The notes under the pieces are model-generated. The model made no database searches, was not told the origin of the DNA, and worked only from the letters and a program-made list of their open reading frames with translations. Below, piece after piece: positions 1-7,514 of a DNA stretch of 64,000 bases. Made by a program: the position numbers and the translations under genes. Numbering within the stretch: the stretch's first letter is position 1; each line of letters starts with the position of its first letter. The DNA comes from CAXBCP01 sp038120765 (GTDB lineage Bacteria; Pseudomonadota; Alphaproteobacteria; MPNO01; UBA830): contig JAYOMI010000005.1 of assembly GCA_038120765.1 (NCBI GenBank), forward strand, positions 1 to 64,000. Direction: 5' to 3'.

Positions 1-791
1 GGATCGTACGGAGAGCACTCGGCAAAACGCGCCTGGATCCACGCGTCGCTCAGCACTTCTTCGTCCGCTGCGTCGCCGAAGGCCGGGAACAGGGCGCGCC
101 AGACGCCTTCGCTCTCATCGCCCGGCACCTTGATCATGGCGCACCAGCGTTCGGGATGGGCGACGTAGTTGCGGTAGCGGTAGCCGGCGGCTTTCTCGAA
201 ATCGTAATAGGTGGAGACAATGATGAAGCGTTCTTCCCAGGTGAAGCCCGGGAAATCGATATCCAGCGCCTTGCGGACGACCGACCGGCCGCCGTCGGCG
301 CCGACGAGATAGCGCCCCGTATGGGTTTCGGTCGACCCGTCCGGCGCCTGCACGGTGATCTCGACGCCGTCGTCATCCTGGATGACGCCCGTGACCTCGC
401 GTTCGCGGATCAGTTCGAAACAGTCGAACTTCTTCGCGAGGTCCCACGCGACCTCGATCGTCTTGTGCTGTTCGACCTGCAGCGCATAGGGGTAGGTCAG
501 AACGTCGGCGATATCGCCGTAATCGAACTCGGCGACGATGCGGTCCGAGGCGCGATCGCGCCACTGGAACAGCGGCGATTCGATGCCGCGCGGCAGCAGC
601 TTTTCGGTCATGCCGAGTTCGTCCACCATCATCAGGGTCGACGGATGCAGCGTGGATGCGCGGTGATCGGCGGGGATGTGGTCCAGCGAATCGAAAAGCT
701 TCACCGGGATACCGGCTTTGGCCAGCGCAAGGGCGGTGGTCATGCCGACAGGGCCCGCGCCCGCGATAAGAATACAATCGTCTCGTGTCAT
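1..791 (-). CDS. FAD-dependent monooxygenase (PF01494 type), C-terminus beyond window
   Basis: An aromatic-ring or polyketide-type flavoprotein hydroxylase that would use FAD, NAD(P)H and O2. The N-terminal Rossmann motif GAGPVG is at residues 10-15 and the second FAD motif (GADGGRSVV) lies near residue 165. Both are typical of the PHBH/UbiH/MhpA group. Translation starts at the ATG read from position 791 and runs off the window edge, so only about 263 residues are visible and the substrate cannot be named. It lies 28 bp downstream of the DMT transporter gene on the same strand, so the two are probably co-transcribed. The family is clear; the specific reaction is not. Confidence 0.85.
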   Translation of the reverse strand, partial: MTRDDCILIAGAGPVGMTTALALAKAGIPVKLFDSLDHIPADHRASTLHPSTLMMVDELGMTEKLLPRGIESPLFQWRDRASDRIVAEFDYGDIADVLTYPYALQVEQHKTIEVAWDLAKKFDCFELIREREVTGVIQDDDGVEITVQAPDGSTETHTGRYLVGADGGRSVVRKALDIDFPGFTWEERFIIVSTYYDFEKAAGYRYRNYVAHPERWCAMIKVPGDESEGVWRALFPAFGDAADEEVLSDAWIQARFAECSPYD

Positions 792-819
792 TCTGGTTCC
801 TGTTCGTAAAGTTGGGTCT

Positions 820-1782
820 TCAGGTTTTTTCTCCCCTGTGCGTTTCCGGTCTCTTGCCGGAAGTCACCAGCCACACGCCGAGAAATATTACGGCCATGCC
901 CGCCAGGTGGTAATTCTCGATGCTTTCGCCAAGCAGGATTACAGAGAGCGTCACACCGAAGATCGGAATCATGTATTGCGCCATGCCCGCAACGCTCGAG
1001 CCGACCACCGGTACCGCCCTGTTCCACAGAATATACGACAGAAAAGAGGGGAAGATGACCGCATAGGCGATTATCCCGAGATTCCCGGCATCCATCTCGA
1101 AGCTTTTTCCCTGAACCAGATCCACCACATAGAGCGGCGCCATCATCAGGACGGCCAGCCAGGTCATCACGGTGAGGAAGGGCAGTTCGCCGATCTCGGG
1201 CGGCTTCCACCGCAGCATGACCGTGTAGACCGCCCAGGAAAAGAACGCGACGAGCACAAGTACATCGCCGATATTTATGGAGAACTCCGACAGCACCGAG
1301 AGATCGGCCCGCAGCACGATCATCAGCGTGCCGGCAAAACCAAGCAGGACACCCAGCGCCTGGAGGCGGCCGATCAAGGCGCCCGTCATCAGAAAGGCGG
1401 TGCCGACAATCCAGAGCGTTCCCGAGGCATTCATCAGGGCCGCATTCACGGCGACGGTGAACTGCAGCCCGACGTAATACGGCACCGTAAAGCCGACGAC
1501 GCCGAAGAAACCGAAGGCCGCCATCAGCGGCAGGTGTCGGGCGATGAGGCGGCGCTGCGCCCAGGTCTGGCGCCCGCTGATCATGAGAAACAGCACAGCG
1601 ACGAAGAACCAGCGGATAAATGACAGGCTGAAAGGCGGTATTTGGCCCGATGCCGCGCGGCCGGCGACCGAGCTGCCGGCCCAGGACAATGCGCCGAAGA
1701 TCAGGAATGCGAGGGCGAGCCAGTAGGGTATAGCCGCTCCCGGTTTCGCGGCGCTCTGGATATCTGGTTGTTGATCGGACAC
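820..1782 (-). CDS. EamA/DMT-superfamily transporter (drug/metabolite exporter)
   Basis: A 320-residue inner-membrane protein with about ten hydrophobic segments, the usual length for two EamA repeats. The first repeat begins near residue 20 after a short polar N-terminus and the protein ends in a basic tail. The start is GTG, read from 1782, preceded by a G-rich stretch (GGGGGTGAC) that can act as ribosome binding site. It precedes the FAD monooxygenase gene on the same strand and diverges from the APH-like gene at 1930. Its substrate cannot be read from sequence; small metabolites or amino acids are usual for the family. Confidence 0.85.
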   Translation of the reverse strand: MSDQQPDIQSAAKPGAAIPYWLALAFLIFGALSWAGSSVAGRAASGQIPPFSLSFIRWFFVAVLFLMISGRQTWAQRRLIARHLPLMAAFGFFGVVGFTVPYYVGLQFTVAVNAALMNASGTLWIVGTAFLMTGALIGRLQALGVLLGFAGTLMIVLRADLSVLSEFSINIGDVLVLVAFFSWAVYTVMLRWKPPEIGELPFLTVMTWLAVLMMAPLYVVDLVQGKSFEMDAGNLGIIAYAVIFPSFLSYILWNRAVPVVGSSVAGMAQYMIPIFGVTLSVILLGESIENYHLAGMAVIFLGVWLVTSGKRPETHRGEKT

Positions 1783-1929
1783 GTCACCCCCTGGAAAGTG
1801 CGCACCTTAATCCGCCGCCGCGGGCGGCACAATTGGGTGCGGAAATCATCTTTGATCTGCCGGATAACAGCCCGGCAGGGGCCGGCGCATGTTGACACCG
1901 GTCCGCCCGTATTCCACCTTCGCCGGAAG

Positions 1930-3009
1930 ATGGCTCGATCACCCGACACCGACATACGCGAAGCCTGGGATGCAGGCGGCGCCGATATTGCGGCCCTGCA
2001 GCGCGCACTTCGCGTCGTTGATGGATTCGCCGGGGTCGGGGTCGGCGATCTCGACCCCATGCGCGCCAAGGGGCTGATCCATGCCCATGTGCGCATCCGG
2101 GGTACGGGGGCGGTGCTGCGGATCCCGAGGCTGAGTTCATTCGGGCTGGATCCCGCCGACAATCTCGCCTATCAGGCCGCCTGTTTCAGCCGCGCGGCTG
2201 CGAGTGGGCATGTGCCGAAGCTGATCGGGTCCATTCCGCCGCAGTCAGGCATTCCGTGGGGCGCGCTGATCATCTCCGAGGTCGTCGGCGGCACCCCGCC
2301 GGTGCCGGAGTCCCTGCCGGCGATTGCCCGGGCGCTGGCGGCGATCCATGCGCTTCCGGTGCCGGAAGCCGATGTCCGTCCGCCCATTCCCTCCCATGAC
2401 AATCCGGTGGCGGCGACGCTGGAGGTGATCGAGGCGCAGGCGCGGTTCCTCCCTCAGGCCGGGCTGGCAGACGCCGCATTGGCACAGGTCGAAGAGGAAC
2501 TTGCGCGCGCGCGTGTCTTTGCCGCGAGGATGGCAGGCGCCGATCTGCCGGTAACCCTGGTCGGGACCGATACACACCCGGGCAATTTCATGACCCGGGG
2601 AGACGGGGTGGCGATTTTCGTCGACCTGGAAAAGATGCTCTACGGCGCGCCGGCGATCGATTTGGCCCATGCCACCGTCTACACGTCGACGATGTGGGAT
2701 TCCGATGTCGCGACGGCCCTGGACAGCGCGGATGTGGCCGCCTTCTATTCGGCCTATTTCAACGCCGTGCCGGAAGGTCTGGCCGATCGCATAAGGCCCT
2801 GGTGCGGCCCGCTCCGCCGGTTCACATGGCTGCGGACGACGACATGGTGTGCGAAATGGCGGGTGGAATCGCGCGACGGTGCTGCATGGTCGGCGGCGCA
2901 GCACGATTCTTCCTATATCACATCGGTTCGCGCCCGCGTCGCCGATTATTTCGATCCCGCGACGATAGAAGGAATCCGCACAGGATTCGATGCGGACGAG
3001 ACCCTGTAG
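1930..3009 (+). CDS. APH-family phosphotransferase
   Basis: A 359-residue protein-kinase-like small-molecule kinase. The catalytic loop reads GTDTHPGNF (equivalent to HGDxHxxN) and is followed by the Mg-binding DLEKM segment and AIDLAH, which is the normal order in aminoglycoside/choline-kinase-like enzymes. The open frame reaches further upstream, but the ATG at 1930 begins the recognisable domain and leaves 147 bp to the divergent transporter gene, room for two promoters. It is convergent with the crotonase gene. The real substrate is unknown; an antibiotic-resistance role should not be assumed. Confidence 0.75.
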   Translation: MARSPDTDIREAWDAGGADIAALQRALRVVDGFAGVGVGDLDPMRAKGLIHAHVRIRGTGAVLRIPRLSSFGLDPADNLAYQAACFSRAAASGHVPKLIGSIPPQSGIPWGALIISEVVGGTPPVPESLPAIARALAAIHALPVPEADVRPPIPSHDNPVAATLEVIEAQARFLPQAGLADAALAQVEEELARARVFAARMAGADLPVTLVGTDTHPGNFMTRGDGVAIFVDLEKMLYGAPAIDLAHATVYTSTMWDSDVATALDSADVAAFYSAYFNAVPEGLADRIRPWCGPLRRFTWLRTTTWCAKWRVESRDGAAWSAAQHDSSYITSVRARVADYFDPATIEGIRTGFDADETL

Positions 3010-3049
3010 GGCGTCTGGCTTACGGCACCCCCGAAGACCCCGATTCCGG

Positions 3050-3829
3050 TCAGCGGCCTTTGAATACCGATTTGCGCTTGGCCATGAAGGATGTCCACGC
3101 GTTGTTGTAATCCTCGCTATCCGCGTAGGAGGCGGCGCGAAGACGGTCCTCGTCGCTGATCGGATCGGCACGTTCCACATTGCGGATCGCCATGCGGTTA
3201 TAGCGCTGCGCAAGGGGGGCGCCGGCAAGGATGCGTTCAACCGTCGCCGCAATCTCCGCGTCCAGCTCGTCGGTCTCCACGACACGGGTGACGATCCCCC
3301 GGCTGAGGGCTTCCCCGGCATCAAGAATGCGGCCCTCGAGCACCATTTCCAGTGCGGTCGCGCGGCCGACCGCGCGCACCAGCGTATCGGCGAGCGCGGG
3401 ATCGAGGTAAATCCCCATGTTCTTGACCGGCAGGCCGAATTTGGAATCGGCGGCGGCGACGCGGATATCGCAGCACAGCGCAATTTCCAGGCCGCCGCCC
3501 ATGCAATAGCCCTGAATGCGGGCGACGGTCGGGTGCAGGCTGTTTTCGATGGCGAACACGGTGCGGGTCGCATTGTCGTTATAGGGCAGAACCTGCTCCG
3601 AATTGGCGCGCAGCGAGGCGAATTCCGAAATATCGTTGCCCGATCCGAATGCCTTGTCGCCGGCGCCGGTCACGACGATACAGCGCATATCGGTATCGGC
3701 GGAGAGTTCTTCGAAGACGTCGCCGATGCGCGTCCAGGATGCTGCATCCAGCGCATTGCGTTTCTCGGGCCGGTTAAGGGTGACGGTCGCGACCGCGCCG
3801 TCGCGGCTGAGCAGGATTGAATCGGTCAT
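3050..3829 (-). CDS. Enoyl-CoA hydratase/isomerase family protein (crotonase fold)
   Basis: A 259-residue crotonase-fold protein acting on acyl-CoA substrates. The oxyanion-hole elements GSGND (about residues 62-66) and GYCMGGGLE (about 107-115) are present. The first catalytic glutamate of hydratases is kept (E115), but the second, normally in FGQPE, is replaced (FGLPV, V135). It may therefore be an isomerase, decarboxylase or other crotonase rather than a classical hydratase. I chose the ATG read from 3829, preceded by GAAAG, over an upstream alternative at 3850 that only adds seven polar residues. Confidence 0.85.
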   Translation of the reverse strand: MTDSILLSRDGAVATVTLNRPEKRNALDAASWTRIGDVFEELSADTDMRCIVVTGAGDKAFGSGNDISEFASLRANSEQVLPYNDNATRTVFAIENSLHPTVARIQGYCMGGGLEIALCCDIRVAAADSKFGLPVKNMGIYLDPALADTLVRAVGRATALEMVLEGRILDAGEALSRGIVTRVVETDELDAEIAATVERILAGAPLAQRYNRMAIRNVERADPISDEDRLRAASYADSEDYNNAWTSFMAKRKSVFKGR

Positions 3830-4031
3830 AGGTCTTTCGCCGTGTTTCACAGTGTTTCGAAGATCGCCCTTCTAGCATATCGGAACTGATGCGGGGTGTC
3901 GGAATATTTTACGGAATTCTCGATGAGATGGTCGAAAATGGCCGTAAATAATTGAAAAATATGGATTATAATCTTCTGGCACAGTTATTGCATAGTTATT
4001 AATGGAGATAAAAATCGTCGTGGAGCAACTG

Positions 4032-4196
4032 ATGTCCCGCCCTTCCAATAAATCCCGCAGCAGACGCCGTGGCCGCCGTGATGCCGCCGCCGGTTTGACG
4101 GCTTTATTTGCGAGCCGGGGTGCGGTGATGATCGCGATTTGTACCGGCGCCGTCATGTGGGGGTATGCGCTCTTCAATATTGCGACACGCGCCTGA
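4032..4196 (+). CDS. Small basic single-pass membrane protein, hypothetical
   Basis: Predicted 54-residue protein. An arginine/serine-rich N-terminus (about residues 1-20) is followed by one hydrophobic segment near residues 30-48. The ATG at 4032 has GGAG seven bases upstream, better placed than the in-frame ATG at 4002. An intrinsic terminator follows 30 bp after the stop, which supports a real short transcript. I do not recognise a family. It could be a membrane-anchoring peptide or a chance frame; coding support rests on the ribosome binding site, the amphipathic layout and the terminator. Confidence 0.45.
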   Translation: MSRPSNKSRSRRRGRRDAAAGLTALFASRGAVMIAICTGAVMWGYALFNIATRA

Positions 4197-4226
4197 CCCG
4201 CCCCCCGGGCTGAGCGCGTTTCTCAA

Positions 4227-4265
4227 AAAACGGCGTCTGCCAGCGTATCCGGCAGACGCCGTTTT
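4227..4265. terminator. Intrinsic bidirectional terminator
   Basis: A perfect 15-bp inverted repeat (AAAACGGCGTCTGCC / GGCAGACGCCGTTTT) around a 9-base loop has A residues on one side and T residues on the other, so it can stop transcription from either direction. It sits between the small membrane protein gene and the exported cupredoxin-like gene. Confidence 0.9.
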
Positions 4266-4333
4266 ACTTTAAACCTCACGTCTAGTTGAATTGTGCGGAG
4301 CGGCATTGAGCGTCAAATCAGGCTTATGAACTT

Positions 4334-4349
4334 CCGGTGCGTGCACCGG
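4334..4349. promoter_or_regulatory. Palindrome upstream of the exported protein gene
   Basis: CCGGTGC-GT-GCACCGG is a 7-2-7 inverted repeat ending 28 bp before the ATG at 4378. It could be a dimeric repressor operator or a short hairpin in the leader RNA. Nothing in the sequence identifies a regulator. Confidence 0.4.
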
Positions 4350-4377
4350 TGGTTTCGGGATCATCAAGGAGGGACAA

Positions 4378-4875
4378 ATGTCCGGAAATATCTTTTCGGG
4401 GACCGCCGCCATCTCGGCTGCGGCTGCTATAGCGGTCCTCGGCATGGCACAACTGAACATGTCGCAGGCCGAAACATCCAAAGTGATCAACCTGACCCAG
4501 GTCGGTTGCCAGTTTGTCGAAGCGGAGAACGGCACGAATCATGGCTACAGCCCGGCAAAAAAAGCAGACTGCGTAGAAATTAACAGCAAGACCGCTGAAA
4601 AGAGGCTTGGCGAAGCCAAGGTCCTTGAGCTCGCACCCGGCGACTATACTTTCCGCGTCGTCAACAAGAGCGTCCCTTACGGGCTTGGCTTCTGGCTGCG
4701 GTCGGAGGGGTATGACTGGCGCAATCCCGTTCACAAGCTGACCAAGACAAGTGTATCGGGTGGCGGTCTCGTGAAGGGAATGTCCAAGGATTACAAGGTT
4801 ACGCTCAAACCCGGTGACTATGTCTATTCCTGCCCGCTGAATACGACGCCCGATTACAAGCTGATCGTCAGATAG
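4378..4875 (+). CDS. Exported cupredoxin-like protein, function unknown
   Basis: A 165-residue protein with an alanine-rich signal peptide (about residues 1-31, probable cleavage after SQA). The mature part looks all-beta. Two segments of the form APGDYTFRVVNKSVPY and KPGDYVYSCPLNTTPDYKL resemble the strands and C-terminal Cys loop of plastocyanin/azurin-type cupredoxins. The usual His ligands are not obvious (only two His in the mature chain, neither in the Cys loop), so copper binding is uncertain. A very strong AGGAGG (4368-4373) precedes the ATG, suggesting high expression. The gene stands alone, after a terminator and with its own palindrome. Confidence 0.6.
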   Translation: MSGNIFSGTAAISAAAAIAVLGMAQLNMSQAETSKVINLTQVGCQFVEAENGTNHGYSPAKKADCVEINSKTAEKRLGEAKVLELAPGDYTFRVVNKSVPYGLGFWLRSEGYDWRNPVHKLTKTSVSGGGLVKGMSKDYKVTLKPGDYVYSCPLNTTPDYKLIVR

Positions 4876-4912
4876 TCTTTGCCCGGTCTTTCGGAAAAAC
4901 CTGCTTTCGGCT

Positions 4913-5986
4913 TTATCCGATTTCGGCGGCGAGGTTGCCGATCAGTTCTTCCTTGTCGGCCGCCCCGTTCAGGCGGCCGGCCACCGCAGAGTGCGGCGTG
5001 AGAAGTGCCTTCGGGTAGTTCTTGAGAGGTTCGTCAGGGGCCGACGGTTCCTCGTAGTGAACATCCAGTGCGACACCGCCCAGGCGGTCGCTTTCCAGTA
5101 CGTCCATCAGGGCACCCCGGTCGATAATCGCGGCGCGGGAGATGTTGACGAGATACGCGCCATCCTTCATGCGCGCGAATGCGTCTGCATCGATCATTCC
5201 GCGGGTGGAATCGTTGATCGGCAGGTGGATGCTCACGTAGTCCGACCGCTCCAGCAGCTCCTCGAAACCGCAATAGGTCGCGCCGAGCGGTCCGTCGATA
5301 TCGTCGGGCAGCTTCGTGCGCTGGTAATACAGGACGTTCGCGCCAAACGCCGTCGCCCGCGAGGCGACCTCCCGCCCGATCTCGCCGAGGCCGAGGCATC
5401 CGACCGTCGCGCCATAGAGGGTGCCGAGGCCTGAGACCCGTCCCCAGTTTGCAGCCGCCGCGTGCCGTGTGTCGTGCATGCGCGCCGGAAAGCCGACATC
5501 GTGGAGACTGTGTGCGTCGATCCGGTGATTGATCAGGCAGAGCTTCTTGGCCATCGAAATCATCATGGCAAAGGCGTGTTCCGCAACGGCGATATTCACG
5601 CGGCGCCTTAGCGGATAGACGGCGAGGCCATGTCGCGCACAGGCTTCCATATCGATGTTCCGCATGTCGGTGCCGAACTTCTGGACGACTTTGAGCCGGG
5701 GGGCAGCTGCCAGTTCCTCCTCGCCGATGGTGAACCCTTCGCAGACGACGCCGTCCGCATCCGAGAGCGCCGCGCGGAATGAATCCTGATCCGGGTACAT
5801 TTCATAAGTGGCGGGATAAAGGTTCGGGATCGAGGCGCGCACCCTGTTCACCCAGCCATCGAAATCGGGCACGTCCACATGGTAGTAATCCGCGATGGCG
5901 GCGTAACGTTCGGGGTCGGTATCGGGATCAAGGATGACCTGCGACGTCCGGATTATGACGTCGTCTTCCGCAACGATTTTAGGCAT
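4913..5986 (-). CDS. D-isomer specific 2-hydroxyacid dehydrogenase
   Basis: A 357-residue NAD-dependent dehydrogenase of the phosphoglycerate/glyoxylate/lactate dehydrogenase family. The NAD-binding motif GLGEIG is at about residues 199-204. The catalytic triad is recognisable: Arg in NISRAA (about 284), Glu in HYEEP (about 312) and His in LTPHSA (about 332). The spacing is normal for a full-length enzyme. It lies 34 bp downstream of nadK on the same strand. The substrate cannot be set; an exact serA role is unlikely because no C-terminal ACT domain is present. Confidence 0.85.
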   Translation of the reverse strand: MPKIVAEDDVIIRTSQVILDPDTDPERYAAIADYYHVDVPDFDGWVNRVRASIPNLYPATYEMYPDQDSFRAALSDADGVVCEGFTIGEEELAAAPRLKVVQKFGTDMRNIDMEACARHGLAVYPLRRRVNIAVAEHAFAMMISMAKKLCLINHRIDAHSLHDVGFPARMHDTRHAAAANWGRVSGLGTLYGATVGCLGLGEIGREVASRATAFGANVLYYQRTKLPDDIDGPLGATYCGFEELLERSDYVSIHLPINDSTRGMIDADAFARMKDGAYLVNISRAAIIDRGALMDVLESDRLGGVALDVHYEEPSAPDEPLKNYPKALLTPHSAVAGRLNGAADKEELIGNLAAEIG

Positions 5987-6020
5987 TCGGGTGGCTCCGC
6001 TCGGCTTCGGGTGGTTTCGC

Positions 6021-6842
6021 TCAGGGTGTGAATTGTTCGTTGAGTATCCGGTCTTCGAGATTGTGTTCCGGGTCGAACAGCAGCGAGAAGGACTTGTCCT
6101 GAGACACCCCGACGGTCACGCGTTTGACGTTGCGCACCTCGGTGTNNNNNNNNNNACACCCCCCCCCGGTCCCCCCTTGGCCGTCGCGCCCCACCGTGAA
6201 ATCCCCGACCGCGCTGACCGGTCGTTTGCGTGGCTCCAACACATCGATCGTGATCGATACGGTTTCCGGCAGAAGCGCGCCGCGCCACCGTCTCGGGCGA
6301 AACGCGCTGATCGGGGTCAGTGCCAGAAGGTTCGCGTCCAGCGGCACGATGGGGCCATGCGCGGACAGATTATAGGCCGTGCTGCCGGCTGGTGTCGCCA
6401 CCAGCACGCCGTCGCAGATCAACTCCGCCATGCGCACCTTGCGATCGATCTTGATGCGCAGCTTTGCCGCCTGCCGGGTCTGCCGCAGCAACGATATTTC
6501 GTTGATGGCAACCGATCGTGTCGAGTTGCCGTCGATATCCAGCACGGTCATCTCCAGCGGCCGCAGCTTGACCTCTTCGGCAGCGGCCAGGCGCTTCACA
6601 AGGCTGGTCTCGCGGTATTCGTTCATCAGGAAGCCAACCGTGCCGCGGTTCATTCCGTAAATCGGGATATCGCGCTCAAGGAAGGCGTGAAGGGTTTCGA
6701 GCATGTGACCGTCGCCGCCGAGTGCGACAATCACATCGGCCTCGTCCGGCGGGACATGGTCATACTTCTCCGCGAGTTTCTTATAGGCCTTTTGCGCCGT
6801 CTCGGACGAGGCGGCAACAAAGGCTATTTTCGATATTGTCAT
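6021..6842 (-). CDS. nadK: NAD kinase (with scaffold gap near the C-terminus)
   Basis: ATP-dependent phosphorylation of NAD to NADP in the cytosol. The ATP/phosphate motif GGDG is at residues 42-45, followed by AINEI and the NAD-binding DGVLVATPAGSTAY block. Near the C-terminus the expected continuous segment AVxDFTEVRNV is split. After AVGDFT comes a G-rich stretch and ten N, then TEVRNV resumes. The stretch between is most likely a contig-end artefact with no real residues lost. It is followed downstream by the 2-hydroxyacid dehydrogenase gene. Confidence 0.9.
   Translation of the reverse strand: MTISKIAFVAASSETAQKAYKKLAEKYDHVPPDEADVIVALGGDGHMLETLHAFLERDIPIYGMNRGTVGFLMNEYRETSLVKRLAAAEEVKLRPLEMTVLDIDGNSTRSVAINEISLLRQTRQAAKLRIKIDRKVRMAELICDGVLVATPAGSTAYNLSAHGPIVPLDANLLALTPISAFRPRRWRGALLPETVSITIDVLEPRKRPVSAVGDFTVGRDGQGGTGGGCXXXXTEVRNVKRVTVGVSQDKSFSLLFDPEHNLEDRILNEQFTP
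6146..6155. other. Assembly gap (10 N) inside nadK
   Basis: Ten N joined to an improbable run of nine C and other C-rich sequence on the right flank. Conserved NAD kinase sequence is continuous if this flank and the gap are removed, so the join looks artificial. Confidence 0.95.
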
Positions 6843-6977
6843 GCGAACTCGCGGACCTCCGTTGGATAGCGGGAGTATATCGTCCAGCGCGCGGCGCGCC
6901 AGACTCCAGCGCGATTAAGACGGCGGCAGCGGCGCTGCCGTGTAAAGGAGAAGGTGCCGAGGTGCCTCGAGCGCGGT

Positions 6978-7514
6978 CTATCGGGCGCCGGCGGCCTCAA
7001 GCAACCGTATGATTTCGGTATTTCCTTCCCGCCGCGCATGGGCAAGGGCGGTGAGGCCGTTATTGTCGCGGGCGTTTATGTCGGCACCGGCGTCGATCAG
7101 CTGGGCTGCGACCGACAGGTGCGCGTTCCATGCCACCCGGATCAGCGCTGTACCGCCGTTCTTGTCTTTACTGTTCGGGTTCGCGCCGCCGGCGACCAGA
7201 TCCGCGACGACATTCTTGTGTCCGTTGATGGCCGCCCAGATCAGCGCGGTACGGCCGTCTTCGTCCGGTAATTCGGTTTCTACGCCTCGCTCCAGCAGGA
7301 GCTTGATAATACGCTCGCGGCCGCGCCAGGTGGCGTTGATGACGGCGCTTCGACCGTTCTCGCCCGATTTATCGGCATCCGCACCGCGCGCCAACAGAGA
7401 CAGGACAGAATCCAGATCACCTTTCTCCGCGGCCGCCTGCAGAGCACGGTCGATCTCGCGCCGCGATGTTTCGCCCGCGGCCAGGCCGCCAGATCGCTGA
7501 TCAGGCTGCCCCAA
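6978..7514 (-). CDS. Ankyrin-repeat C-terminal half of a frameshifted SEL1/ankyrin gene
   Basis: About 178 residues, of which those from about residue 20 on form four ankyrin repeats (units such as NGRSAVINATWRGRERIIKLLL, DGRTALIWAAINGH and NGLTALAHARREGN). The downstream end is a normal stop. The upstream 15-20 codons overlap the SEL1-repeat frame, and the two halves join smoothly (LISDLAA then GETSRREID) if one base is restored near 7465-7475. It is therefore best read as the tail of the gene starting at 8584 rather than an independent gene. Ankyrin repeats bind proteins; no enzymatic domain is seen. Confidence 0.65.
   Translation of the reverse strand: MGQPDQRSGGLAAGETSRREIDRALQAAAEKGDLDSVLSLLARGADADKSGENGRSAVINATWRGRERIIKLLLERGVETELPDEDGRTALIWAAINGHKNVVADLVAGGANPNSKDKNGGTALIRVAWNAHLSVAAQLIDAGADINARDNNGLTALAHARREGNTEIIRLLEAAGAR

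Noticed and set aside
156..809. Long plus-strand open frame opposite the FAD monooxygenase
   Set aside because: It is antisense to a gene with clear flavoprotein motifs and its protein is arginine/aspartate-rich with no family features.
5934..6869. Plus-strand open frame spanning the ten-N gap opposite nadK
   Set aside because: Antisense shadow of nadK; NAD kinase motifs are on the minus strand.
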